DNA from: Candidatus Margulisiibacteriota bacterium
GTDB lineage: Bacteria > Margulisbacteria > WOR-1 > O2-12-FULL-45-9
NCBI GenBank assembly: GCA_028714935.1
Contig: JAQTLJ010000016.1
Span: 1-13,865 of the forward strand
Length of the DNA stretch: 13,865 nucleotides
Direction of reading: 5' to 3'
Shown: piece by piece, positions 1-5,931 of the stretch
Layout of the letters: each line of letters opens with the position of its first letter
How positions within the stretch are numbered: position 1 is the stretch's first letter
The notes under the pieces: generated by a model
Seen by the model: only the letters and a program-made list of their open reading frames with translations
Database searches by the model: none
What the model was told of the DNA's origin: nothing
Translations under genes and position numbers: made by a program

Positions 1-151
1 TAAGCTCGGCAATGGTCCCGGCAGCGAGCTCGGCAGCGGGCTTTATTTCGGACACCAGCACTTGGGCGCCAAGAGAAACAAGTTTTTTGGCAGCAGCGAT
101 CCCGCTTCTGGCCAGACCAAAGACTGCGATTTTTTTGTTTTTTAAGTCCAC
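1..151 (-). CDS. murD: UDP-N-acetylmuramoylalanine--D-glutamate ligase MurD, N-terminal part (cut by window edge)
   Basis: Only about the first 50 residues are present; the gene runs off the left edge. MurD adds D-glutamate to UDP-MurNAc-L-alanine in the cytoplasm, using ATP. The visible part reads DLKNKKIAVFGLARSGIAAA and continues with a lysine/leucine helix and a second strand, AQVLVSE. This is the Rossmann-like N-terminal domain that binds the UDP part of the substrate, with the GLARSG loop typical of MurD. The start is a GTG at 149-151, two bases after the mraY stop, preceded by a GGGG stretch inside the mraY end. The tight spacing and the usual mraY-murD order of division/cell-wall clusters support the call. 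MurC or another Mur ligase is less likely because the motif and the neighbour fit MurD better. Confidence 0.85.
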   Translation of the reverse strand, partial: MDLKNKKIAVFGLARSGIAAAKKLVSLGAQVLVSEIKPAAELAAGTIAEL

Positions 152-153
152 GG

Positions 154-1104
154 CTAGAACCAGACCCCGATCAAGCCCAAAATAACCACCGCTACCCAAA
201 AGCCTATTACGATCGGCATTTCGCCAAATCCCAGCAGTTCAAAGTGATGGTGCAGCGGAGCCATTCTTAGGATTCTCTTTTTCCATAATTTATATGCCGC
301 CACCTGCAGGATGACCGATAGCGCTTCGACCAGGAAGACCCCGCCGATGACCATCAGCCGCAATTCCTTATGGATAATGATCGCGATCCCCGCCAGCGCC
401 GCCCCGATCGCCAAAGAACCGACATCCCCCATGAACACCTTCGCTTTAGGAAAATTGTAAAATAAAAAAACCAGAACCGCCCCGGCCGCGATGAAGCAAA
501 AAGTCGTGGCATCATAAATAAGTAGTTTTCTTGCCAAAAGTGCAAAAGAGAGGAACGCGATCCCGCCGGTCCCGGCTAAAAGGCCATTCAACCCATCAGT
601 CAAGTTTGTTGCGTTGGCTGTGCCGACGATAATAAAAGTGGACAGCAAAAAGAATAGAACGGGATTGGCAAACCACAGGATTTTCAGGAATCCCGACGTC
701 AAATTGTGATGGCCCAGCACGATCAAAAACAAGGAAAAAGCCGCCGCCAGCGCGGTTTGGACCGCGATTTTTTGCCAGAAGGTTAAACCTAAATTCTGTT
801 TCCTGACGATCTTAAGCAGATCATCGGCAAAACCGACCAGCGCAAAACCAAAAATCATAATGATCAAGGCCAGATAGCGCCAATCAAGGTCAAAGTTAAT
901 AAAGATCAGGCTAAAAGCCAGGATCGTAACAACGAACCCGATCCCACCCATGGTCGGCGTGCCGGCTTTAGTCTGGTGTGTCTGCGGCCCTTCTGCCCTG
1001 ATCGTCTGGTTAAGATGTAAAAAGGTCAAAACCCAGGCGATCGGGTATGTCAGCAAAAATGACACGATGGCAGAAATAAAAAGAATGAATATTTGGCTGT
1101 TCAC
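154..1104 (-). CDS. mraY: Phospho-N-acetylmuramoyl-pentapeptide transferase MraY
   Basis: MraY is the membrane enzyme that transfers phospho-MurNAc-pentapeptide to undecaprenyl phosphate, making lipid I. The protein has 316 residues, the short form common outside Proteobacteria, with about ten hydrophobic segments. Family signatures are present: the cytoplasmic loop HQTKAGTPTMGG (43-54), the Asp pair FADD (92-95), NLTDGLNG (167-174), FMGDVGS (224-230) and the HHHFE motif (285-289). These hold the expected catalytic and Mg-binding aspartates (94, 95, 170, 227). The start is GTG at 1102-1104. There is no Shine-Dalgarno sequence; instead an extended -10 box lies six bases upstream, so the message is probably leaderless. 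murD follows two bases downstream and is surely co-transcribed. WecA-type enzymes are excluded by the HHHFE and GTPTMGG motifs. Confidence 0.97.
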   Translation of the reverse strand: MNSQIFILFISAIVSFLLTYPIAWVLTFLHLNQTIRAEGPQTHQTKAGTPTMGGIGFVVTILAFSLIFINFDLDWRYLALIIMIFGFALVGFADDLLKIVRKQNLGLTFWQKIAVQTALAAAFSLFLIVLGHHNLTSGFLKILWFANPVLFFLLSTFIIVGTANATNLTDGLNGLLAGTGGIAFLSFALLARKLLIYDATTFCFIAAGAVLVFLFYNFPKAKVFMGDVGSLAIGAALAGIAIIIHKELRLMVIGGVFLVEALSVILQVAAYKLWKKRILRMAPLHHHFELLGFGEMPIVIGFWVAVVILGLIGVWF

Positions 1105-1110
1105 CAGGTT

Positions 1111-1119
1111 ATTTTACCA
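1111..1119 (-). promoter_or_regulatory. Probable extended -10 promoter of mraY
   Basis: On the minus strand the sequence TGGTAAAAT is an extended -10 element (TGn plus TAAAAT). The region 17 bases upstream is only a run of T from the preceding terminator, so there is no real -35 box. Six bases separate the -10 from the GTG start of mraY, which puts the expected transcription start on the first base of the codon. This is inferred from sequence only. Confidence 0.5.
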
Positions 1120-1132
1120 TTTTTTAGGGCAT

Positions 1133-1170
1133 AAAAAAAGCCCCCCGAACTAAGTCGAGGGGGGCTTTTT
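1133..1170 (-). terminator. Intrinsic terminator after the secG - channel - secreted-protein operon
   Basis: On the minus strand an A-run and GCCCCCC are followed by a 12-base loop region, then GGGGGGC and seven T. The GC arm is seven base pairs, extended by A-T pairs to about twelve. It begins 16 bases after the stop of the secreted-protein gene. Because A-runs flank both sides it could also act on plus-strand transcripts, although no plus-strand gene ends here. The loop side contains CCCTCGAC and TCGGG, also found in the element at 1792-1812. Confidence 0.9.
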
Positions 1171-1186
1171 AATAACGCCAAAAATA

Positions 1187-1777
1187 CTAGAGATAGATAT
1201 GCATACCAAAAGTCGCTGCTGGTACCCCGGCCTGCGAATTTAACGCCGAGATGGTTGAGGTCGTGGCTCCAGCCGCCGTAAAGGAATTATAGATCAATGG
1301 ATTTAAATTCCCTTCGAACGAGAAATTCGGAGTGATAAAGTATTCCGCTCCGATATTCAAGGTTAACCGCATATTACTGGTATTATTATTACAAAATGGA
1401 TTACTGGTATATGCGATACTCCCTCCCCACATTGGTTGGAGATTACCGATTGCCTTCCCCAGGTTCATTCTCAAGCCTAAGGCAAAAGTAAATGTCGAAA
1501 CCGACGCGCCACCGGCACTGACACTCCCAAAACCCAACCCGAACTCACCGGCCATATCTTCATTAAAAGAATAAATAAGCGTCGGCACGGTGATGCTGTT
1601 GGTCGTGAGCGCCAAGCCTTGCACTCCAAACCCCATTTTTTTGGCAGAGCCTGCATCAGTGCTGGCTGCCGGAGCAGAAGAAACTGACGGGGTATAGATC
1701 CTTTTTGGCGGAGTGGTAGCAGCAAAGGCTGATGTCCCCAGAAGGACAACAACCAATAAAAGTGCTATCTTTTTCAT
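1187..1777 (-). CDS. Secreted, beta-rich protein, probable small outer-membrane barrel; function unknown
   Basis: I do not recognise a named family. The 196-residue protein starts with a clear signal peptide: MKK, a hydrophobic core (residues 4-15) and an AFA cleavage site after residue 19. A Pro/Ser/Ala-rich linker (22-45) follows. From about 48 to the end the chain alternates hydrophobic and polar residues in short strands with Gly- and Asn-rich turns (for example EFGLGFGSVSAGG, GLRMNLGK, NIGAEYFITPNFSFEGNL) and ends in FGMHIYL, as in small OmpA/OmpW-like barrels. The last residue is Leu, not the usual Phe. Two Cys are present (33 in other numbering is absent; the visible one is in the FCNNN loop near 129), so no disulfide is suggested. 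The start is set by AAGGAGGTGA (1782-1791), a ten-base Shine-Dalgarno match four bases before ATG, consistent with high expression. It is the last gene of the secG operon. Confidence 0.6.
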   Translation of the reverse strand: MKKIALLLVVVLLGTSAFAATTPPKRIYTPSVSSAPAASTDAGSAKKMGFGVQGLALTTNSITVPTLIYSFNEDMAGEFGLGFGSVSAGGASVSTFTFALGLRMNLGKAIGNLQPMWGGSIAYTSNPFCNNNTSNMRLTLNIGAEYFITPNFSFEGNLNPLIYNSFTAAGATTSTISALNSQAGVPAATFGMHIYL

Positions 1778-1791
1778 TTTTTCACCTCCTT

Positions 1792-1812
1792 GTCCCGAGC
1801 TTGTCGAGGGAC
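1792..1812. repeat. Imperfect palindrome of the dispersed CTCGACAAGCTCGGG type
   Basis: The 21-base element has perfect five-base outer arms, GTCCC and GGGAC, around a centre reading TCGACAAGCTC on the minus strand. One plus-strand frame gives the peptide PELVEG, which I recall seeing in spurious proteins of many bacterial genomes where this short element is dispersed; that is memory, not a search. It lies between two operon genes and directly abuts the Shine-Dalgarno sequence of the secreted-protein gene, so a hairpin here would sit just in front of the ribosome site. Confidence 0.7.
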
Positions 1813-1822
1813 TTTTACTACC

Positions 1823-2479
1823 CTATTTACCTTTAAATAAATTATGTAAGAAGTCGGCCGCCATGTCCTTACAGCCGAGCCCAAAAGCGATCGCTGCCGC
1901 TAAAGCCGGCATCCCCAGGATGATCCCGATATGCGGCGTCCAATCGGGGCTAAAGCCAAGTTCCGCTAAAGCGGCCAGGAAAGTAAAGATCACAACAATT
2001 AAATAAATGATCCTTGAGGCGGTCTTGGCCCCCTGGATGCCAAGATTAACCATCACGACCTTAACTATGCCCGAGATCAAACCGGCCAGGAACAACCCCA
2101 AGCCGATGATCAACGCCGCCAGGAAAACAACTCCCATATATGTAAATATTCTGGTCAGGACCGGCTCAACCGCTAAGCCAAAAACCCCGGCCACCCCGAT
2201 TATATCGATCAAAACAATGAACCAGTAGACCAGGTCACCCAAGAGCTCTGAAGTATTTCTTTTAATGTCCCCTTTTTCCAGCAAAGCAGCAAACCCTATC
2301 TGCTCCGCCCCCTTATCGATCTTGATCGCCTTAAGAACAAAAGTGGTCAACATCCCCAAGCCTTTAGCAACCAATAAGCCAACCAATATCAAGATCAAGG
2401 CGGCGATCAGATTAACCACCATCGGCGAAACTTTGGATAAGGCCAAATTAAAGGAATTTACCAACAAATTTAAGTCCAT
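1823..2479 (-). CDS. Multi-pass membrane protein with mechanosensitive-channel-like TM helices, lacking the MscS beta domain
   Basis: The 218-residue protein has about five membrane segments (near 20-40, 84-103, 112-140, 156-173 and 183-200). The C-terminal stretch AFGLGCKDMAADFLHN (198-213) matches the pore-helix pattern of MscS-type channels and their 'conserved TM helix' relatives, but the chain ends there, without the cytoplasmic beta and alpha/beta domains of true MscS. Residues about 22-115 and 116-190 look like a tandem duplication: a Gly-rich helix, a charged loop, then a second helix pair. A likely role is a small channel or a membrane scaffold; gating by tension is not shown. The ATG at 2477-2479 is chosen because AGGAGG (2486-2491) lies six bases before it; the upstream TTG in frame directly touches that site. 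It follows secG with its Shine-Dalgarno sequence overlapping the secG stop. Confidence 0.7.
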   Translation of the reverse strand: MDLNLLVNSFNLALSKVSPMVVNLIAALILILVGLLVAKGLGMLTTFVLKAIKIDKGAEQIGFAALLEKGDIKRNTSELLGDLVYWFIVLIDIIGVAGVFGLAVEPVLTRIFTYMGVVFLAALIIGLGLFLAGLISGIVKVVMVNLGIQGAKTASRIIYLIVVIFTFLAALAELGFSPDWTPHIGIILGMPALAAAIAFGLGCKDMAADFLHNLFKGK

Positions 2480-2489
2480 GATCAACCTC

Positions 2490-2711
2490 CTAGATTTTTA
2501 ATATGGCTAATAACACGGAAATAGTCAAAAAAGCGATCGCACAGCCCCAAGTTATCCGGTCCAACCCTTTTTCCATCCCTTTGGGAGAGCCAAACAGCCG
2601 GGCGGACCCGCCAATCCCGCCTAAACCTTCACCCTTGGCTGTGTGCAGTAAAATAGCAATAACTAAAGCGATCGCGGAGAAAAATTGCAGTAGCAATAAT
2701 GGTCCTCTCAT
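2490..2711 (-). CDS. secG: Preprotein translocase subunit SecG
   Basis: SecG is the small auxiliary subunit of the SecYEG channel in the cytoplasmic membrane. The 73-residue product has the usual two membrane helices (about 4-20 and 54-72) joined by a loop with the SecG signature: LLHTAKGEGLGGIGGSARLF, then a short Lys-containing turn. The usual Gln of 'LLQ.GKG' is replaced by His. The ATG at 2709-2711 is preferred over an in-frame TTG nine bases upstream because that TTG overlaps the -10 box TAGAAT and would not be transcribed. The ATG then sits at the predicted 5' end of the message. It is the first gene of a three-gene operon and is divergent from gpmI; in many bacteria secG also lies beside glycolytic genes. 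Confidence 0.93.
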   Translation of the reverse strand: MRGPLLLLQFFSAIALVIAILLHTAKGEGLGGIGGSARLFGSPKGMEKGLDRITWGCAIAFLTISVLLAILKI

Positions 2712-2719
2712 TATCGGCA

Positions 2720-2748
2720 ATTCTATCCTAAGCGAATTCTTTTGTCAA
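2720..2748 (-). promoter_or_regulatory. Sigma-70-type promoter of secG operon
   Basis: Minus strand: consensus -35 TTGACA (2743-2748), a 17-base spacer and -10 TAGAAT (2720-2725). Eight bases follow before the secG ATG, so the predicted start of transcription is within about two bases of the codon. The -35 overlaps that of the divergent gpmI promoter. Confidence 0.8.
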
Positions 2749-2770
2749 ACACTTTAATTTATAGTAAAAT
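2742..2770 (+). promoter_or_regulatory. Sigma-70-type promoter of gpmI
   Basis: Plus strand: -35 TTGTCA (2742-2747), a 17-base spacer and -10 TAAAAT (2765-2770). The gpmI ATG begins nine bases later, so the leader would be zero to three bases. The -35 occupies the palindrome TTTGTCAAA (2741-2749), which also supplies the secG -35 on the other strand. Confidence 0.75.
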
Positions 2771-2779
2771 TAGCAGATT

Positions 2780-4402
2780 ATGACAGCCACACCTGTTTAT
2801 CTGTGTATCCTTGATGGCTTTGCCCTTGGGCCGAAAAATGAGACCAACGCTATCTATGATGCGGTCACCCAGGACCGCGCCCCGTTCATTAAAAGTCTTT
2901 TCAACCAATATCCCTATGCCCGGCTGGAATGCTCCGGTCTGGCAGTCGGCTTGCCGGCCGGCACCATGGGGAATTCCGAAGTCAATCATCTTAATATGGG
3001 GGCCGGACGGGTCGTTTACCAATCGATCGAGCGGATCAATGTCGCGATCGAAGACGGCAGTTTTTTTAAGAACCAGGCGCTAAAAGCCGCCATCTCTCCT
3101 TTACAACCTGCCCTGCACCTTTTAGGCTTACTCCAGGGGCATGGCGGCACAGTCCATGCCAGTATCAAACATCTTTTTGCTTTACTGGAAATGGCCAAGC
3201 GAGAAAAGCTCAAGGCCGTTTATCTCCATCTCTTTACCGACGGCCGGGATACCAATCCCAGAGCGGCCGGGGAAGTCTACCTAAAAATGCTGGAGGACAA
3301 GATCAGCGCGCTTGGCCTGCAAGACGTCGTCAAGATCTCAACCGTCATGGGGCGCGAGATCGCCATGGACCGCGACACAGCCTGGGATAAGACCTTATTG
3401 GCCATGAAAGCTCTGGTCTCCGGCCAGGGAGAATATAAGGCTTTGACCGCGCGCGAAGCGATCGAAGCCTCGTACGCTCGCGGTCAGACGGACGAATTCA
3501 TCCGGCCGACGATAGTCAGCGGTTATACCGGCATTGGGCCGGCGGATTCGGTCATTTACTTCAATTTCCGCCAGGACCGGACGATCCAGTTGACTACCGC
3601 CTTTTGCGAAAGCGACCTAAAATTTTTCAATTACAAAAAGGGGACTAAACCAATTGATGAAAATGTTTATAAAGAGATCCAGGATCTCAGGAACAGGGTA
3701 CGAGGGATCACTTTTGTGGCGATGACCGAGTATTATCACGGCCTGCACGGCCTGACCGCTTTTCCGGAAAAGGAGATCCCTAATACAGTTGGCGAGATTG
3801 TTTCCCGGTCGGGGCTGAAACAGCTCCGTTTAGCCGGCCCGGAAAAATTCGCTCATGTCACCGGCTGGTTCTCCGGCCGAAGAACGGAGCCCTTCCCCGG
3901 CGAAGACAGACACCTGGCCCAGGACATGACGCTCAAGCAACGGACAGAAGAAGGCAAACATTACGACTGGGTCCCGGAAATGACCGCGTACCTGGAAACA
4001 GAATATTCACTTAAGTCGATCGCGGAAAAAGACTATTCACTGATCGTCCATAATTTCCAGAACGGCGACATGGTCGGCCATACCGGGAACCTGGAAGCGG
4101 CAACGGCGGCCATCGGCCATATTTCCACCTGCCTGGAACAGATCGTGCCCGCCTGGATAAATAAAGGCGGTATTTTCATCATTACGGCCGATCATGGCAA
4201 TTCTGATGAAATGGCGTTAAAAAATAAAGGTAAAGAAGTTGCCAGCACGCAGCATTCCCTGAACCCGGTACCCTTCTGGGTCTTAGGCAAAGAGGTTAAA
4301 TTGAAAGCTGAAGGCATCGTGCCTGACATTGGGGTTACAGTGCTTGCCTTGATGGGTTTGCCAAAAGCAGCCGAGATGACAGCCCATTCGCTGATCGCTT
4401 AA
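2780..4402 (+). CDS. gpmI: 2,3-bisphosphoglycerate-independent phosphoglycerate mutase (divergent motifs)
   Basis: The enzyme interconverts 3- and 2-phosphoglycerate in the cytosol through a phosphoserine, with two Mn ions. It belongs to the alkaline-phosphatase fold. Length is 540 residues, somewhat longer than the usual 510 or so. Metal and catalytic sites are present: D12 (ILDG), S66 in GNSEV, D430 and H434 (GDMVGHTG), D471 and H472 (TADHGNSDEM) and H492 (TQHSLNPVPF). Substrate residues include DGRDT (154-158), AMDRD (195-199), NFRQDR (262-267) and EKFAHVT (355-361) with PFPGEDR. Several signatures differ from the common form: GNSEVNH for GNSEVGH, GHGGTVHAS for SDGGVHSH, and DGFA for DGWG. 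No Shine-Dalgarno sequence precedes the ATG, which lies nine bases after the -10 box. It converges with the next gene, ten bases away, with no visible terminator. Confidence 0.92.
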   Translation: MTATPVYLCILDGFALGPKNETNAIYDAVTQDRAPFIKSLFNQYPYARLECSGLAVGLPAGTMGNSEVNHLNMGAGRVVYQSIERINVAIEDGSFFKNQALKAAISPLQPALHLLGLLQGHGGTVHASIKHLFALLEMAKREKLKAVYLHLFTDGRDTNPRAAGEVYLKMLEDKISALGLQDVVKISTVMGREIAMDRDTAWDKTLLAMKALVSGQGEYKALTAREAIEASYARGQTDEFIRPTIVSGYTGIGPADSVIYFNFRQDRTIQLTTAFCESDLKFFNYKKGTKPIDENVYKEIQDLRNRVRGITFVAMTEYYHGLHGLTAFPEKEIPNTVGEIVSRSGLKQLRLAGPEKFAHVTGWFSGRRTEPFPGEDRHLAQDMTLKQRTEEGKHYDWVPEMTAYLETEYSLKSIAEKDYSLIVHNFQNGDMVGHTGNLEAATAAIGHISTCLEQIVPAWINKGGIFIITADHGNSDEMALKNKGKEVASTQHSLNPVPFWVLGKEVKLKAEGIVPDIGVTVLALMGLPKAAEMTAHSLIA

Positions 4403-4412
4403 AACGCCGCTG

Positions 4413-5078
4413 CTATTCGATCGTCGCCAGGAACTGCCTGGCCATCTTGGCCACATCTTCATCCGTCTTGATCCCTGTCCAGGGATCATCAGGCGAAACA
4501 ATATTAGCGACAACAATATTAGCGCCGTTAAAGATCGCGCTCCTGGCCTCCCGCAGATCAACTCCGCCGGCGGCCGAGATCAGGACGTTATACTTGCTTC
4601 TGATCTTATTGATATGCTTATACTTAATGACTTTACCACGCGAGGTCTCTTCATCACGGCCTTTATGCAGGATCACCACCGCTGGCGGTTGTTTCAGCCG
4701 GAGCATGATCTTGAGCGGCTCTTCTACTCCGATCATGTCGATCATGGAGATCAAGCCAAACTCCTTGCACTTTTTGACAAAAAGATCGACCGTTTCAACC
4801 GGCGCGCTGCCCAGGCAGGTCAACGCCGTCGCGCCGGCAGCTTGCGCCAGCGCGACCTCGCCAAGCGCGCCATCCATGATCTTCAGGTCAGCAACGATCA
4901 CTCCGCGCCAGAATGCGGCGATCGTCTTTATTCCATCCAATCCTTCCCTTTTGATAAATGGCGTGCCCGCTTCGATAAATATCCGCTCATGGGCCGGGAT
5001 GGATGGCAAGATTTGATTGACCTGCGCCAGGTCAGCGTTGAAGGCAATCTGCAGATAACGTTTCTTCCTGTCTAACAC
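4413..5078 (-). CDS. OMP-decarboxylase-superfamily aldolase/decarboxylase, hexulose-6-phosphate synthase or 3-keto-L-gulonate-6-phosphate decarboxylase type
   Basis: A (beta/alpha)8 protein of 221 residues. The superfamily motif DxKxxD is present as ADLKIMD (D64, K66, D69). Other matches to the HPS/KGPDC group are EAGTPFIKREG (36-46), the LHKGRDEE segment (137-144), the phosphate-binding SAAGGVD (168-174) and GANIVVANIV (185-194). Members either condense formaldehyde with ribulose 5-phosphate (HPS), run that reaction backwards to supply pentose phosphate, or decarboxylate 3-keto-L-gulonate 6-phosphate. The sequence seen here does not settle which. True orotidine-phosphate decarboxylase (pyrF) is less likely because the EAGTP.IK motif is typical of the HPS group. 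No hexuloisomerase or ula/sga genes are adjacent. The start is GTG at 5076-5078, three bases after the upstream stop, with no clear Shine-Dalgarno sequence; translation is probably coupled. Confidence 0.8.
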   Translation of the reverse strand: MLDRKKRYLQIAFNADLAQVNQILPSIPAHERIFIEAGTPFIKREGLDGIKTIAAFWRGVIVADLKIMDGALGEVALAQAAGATALTCLGSAPVETVDLFVKKCKEFGLISMIDMIGVEEPLKIMLRLKQPPAVVILHKGRDEETSRGKVIKYKHINKIRSKYNVLISAAGGVDLREARSAIFNGANIVVANIVSPDDPWTGIKTDEDVAKMARQFLATIE

Positions 5079-5081
5079 CGC

Positions 5082-5828
5082 TTATTTAATGAACTTCTTG
5101 GCCATTTCCCCGATGTCTGAAGGCAAGAAGAGCACGATCTTTTCCGACGGATCAGCCGCGATATCCCGGATGGTCTGCAGGGTGCGCAGCTGGATAGCGA
5201 GCGGGTTTCGGGCCAGGTTCTCAGCCGCTTTGCTAAGATTTTCTGAAGCCTTCAGCTCGCCTTCAGCGGCAATAATGACCGCGCGTCTTTCCCTTTCCGC
5301 TTCGGCCTGCTTGGCCATGGCCCGTTTCATTTCCGCCGGCAGTTCGATCTCCTGGATCTTGATCGACTCGATGTCAACGCCCCAATCGGAAGTCTCGGCG
5401 TCAACGATCTGCTTGATGCTGCTGGCGATCTTCTCCCTTTCCGTCAGGACAAAATCAAGTTCCGAATTACCCACCACATCCCGAAGCGCGGCCTGGGTGT
5501 ACTGCCTGACAGCAAACTCGTAGTCTTCGATCTTGATCACTGCATCCGCCGGCTTTTCAACTTTAAAATACACCACCGTATTAGCCAGCAGCGGGATATT
5601 ATCTTTGGTAATGACCTCCTGCCGCGGCACATCGGCGGTCTTGATACGAATGTCAACCCGCCTCATTGACTGGACGATCGGGAAGACCCACCTCAACCCC
5701 GGTTCCTTGACATGGCTGAATTTCCCCAAGGTGAAAAGCACCCCTCTTTCGTATTGATACAGCAATCTGATCCCCCGCATGAATAGCAGAACGATGACCA
5801 CAATTATCCCGTAAATAAACATATCCAT
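5082..5828 (-). CDS. SPFH/Band 7 membrane protein, slipin (stomatin-like)
   Basis: Slipins form oligomeric rings on the membrane and are thought to organise membrane domains. The 248-residue protein has one N-terminal membrane anchor (about 4-18), then the SPFH domain: YQYERGVLFTLGKF (24-37), EPGLRWVFPIVQ (42-53), VDIRIKTADVPRQEV (58-72), TKDNIPL...NTVVYFKV (74-90) and the ALRDVVGNSELDFVL region (114-128). A charged coiled-coil rich in Ala and Glu follows (about 173-205), as in stomatins. The ATG at 5826-5828 is fixed by AAGGAGG six bases upstream. Slipins are usually paired with an NfeD protein; none is next to this gene. It lies 26 bases after a tRNA gene in the gap-pgk unit, and the OMPDC-family gene follows after three bases. 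Confidence 0.93.
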   Translation of the reverse strand: MDMFIYGIIVVIVLLFMRGIRLLYQYERGVLFTLGKFSHVKEPGLRWVFPIVQSMRRVDIRIKTADVPRQEVITKDNIPLLANTVVYFKVEKPADAVIKIEDYEFAVRQYTQAALRDVVGNSELDFVLTEREKIASSIKQIVDAETSDWGVDIESIKIQEIELPAEMKRAMAKQAEAERERRAVIIAAEGELKASENLSKAAENLARNPLAIQLRTLQTIRDIAADPSEKIVLFLPSDIGEMAKKFIK

Positions 5829-5854
5829 TCTGTTGCCTCCTTTTTAATTAAATA

Positions 5855-5927
5855 TGGAGGTGATCGGGATTGAACCGACGACCTCGGCGTTGCGAACGCC
5901 GCGCTCTCCCAACTGAGCTACACCCCC
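5855..5927 (-). tRNA. tRNA-Ala, anticodon CGC (reads GCG)
   Basis: A complete 73-base cloverleaf on the minus strand. The acceptor arm GGGGGTG pairs with CACCTCC and includes the G3-U70 pair that marks alanine tRNAs; the discriminator base is A. The D arm is GCTC/GAGC. The anticodon stem CGGCG/CGCCG closes the loop TTCGCAA, giving CGC. The T arm is GTCGG-TTCAATC-CCGAT. The CCA end is not encoded (TATT follows), so a CCA-adding enzyme is needed. The 5' end is four bases after the pgk stop and no separate promoter is visible, so it is probably cut out of the gap-pgk transcript. Confidence 0.97.
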
Positions 5928-5931
5928 GCGT

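Noticed and set aside
2712..2720. TTG start for SecG with an AGGA nine bases before the ATG
   Set aside because: TTG and AGGA lie inside or beside the -10 box TAGAAT and should not be in the message; the ATG at 2711 fits the promoter.
4403..4412. Terminator between convergent gpmI and the OMPDC-family gene
   Set aside because: The ten bases hold no stem or T-run, and I found none in the adjoining gene ends.
4447..5016. Long plus-strand reading frame (189 codons) opposite the OMPDC-family gene
   Set aside because: Low-complexity Ser/Pro/Ile-rich translation with no known motif and no start signal; it mirrors a well-supported gene.
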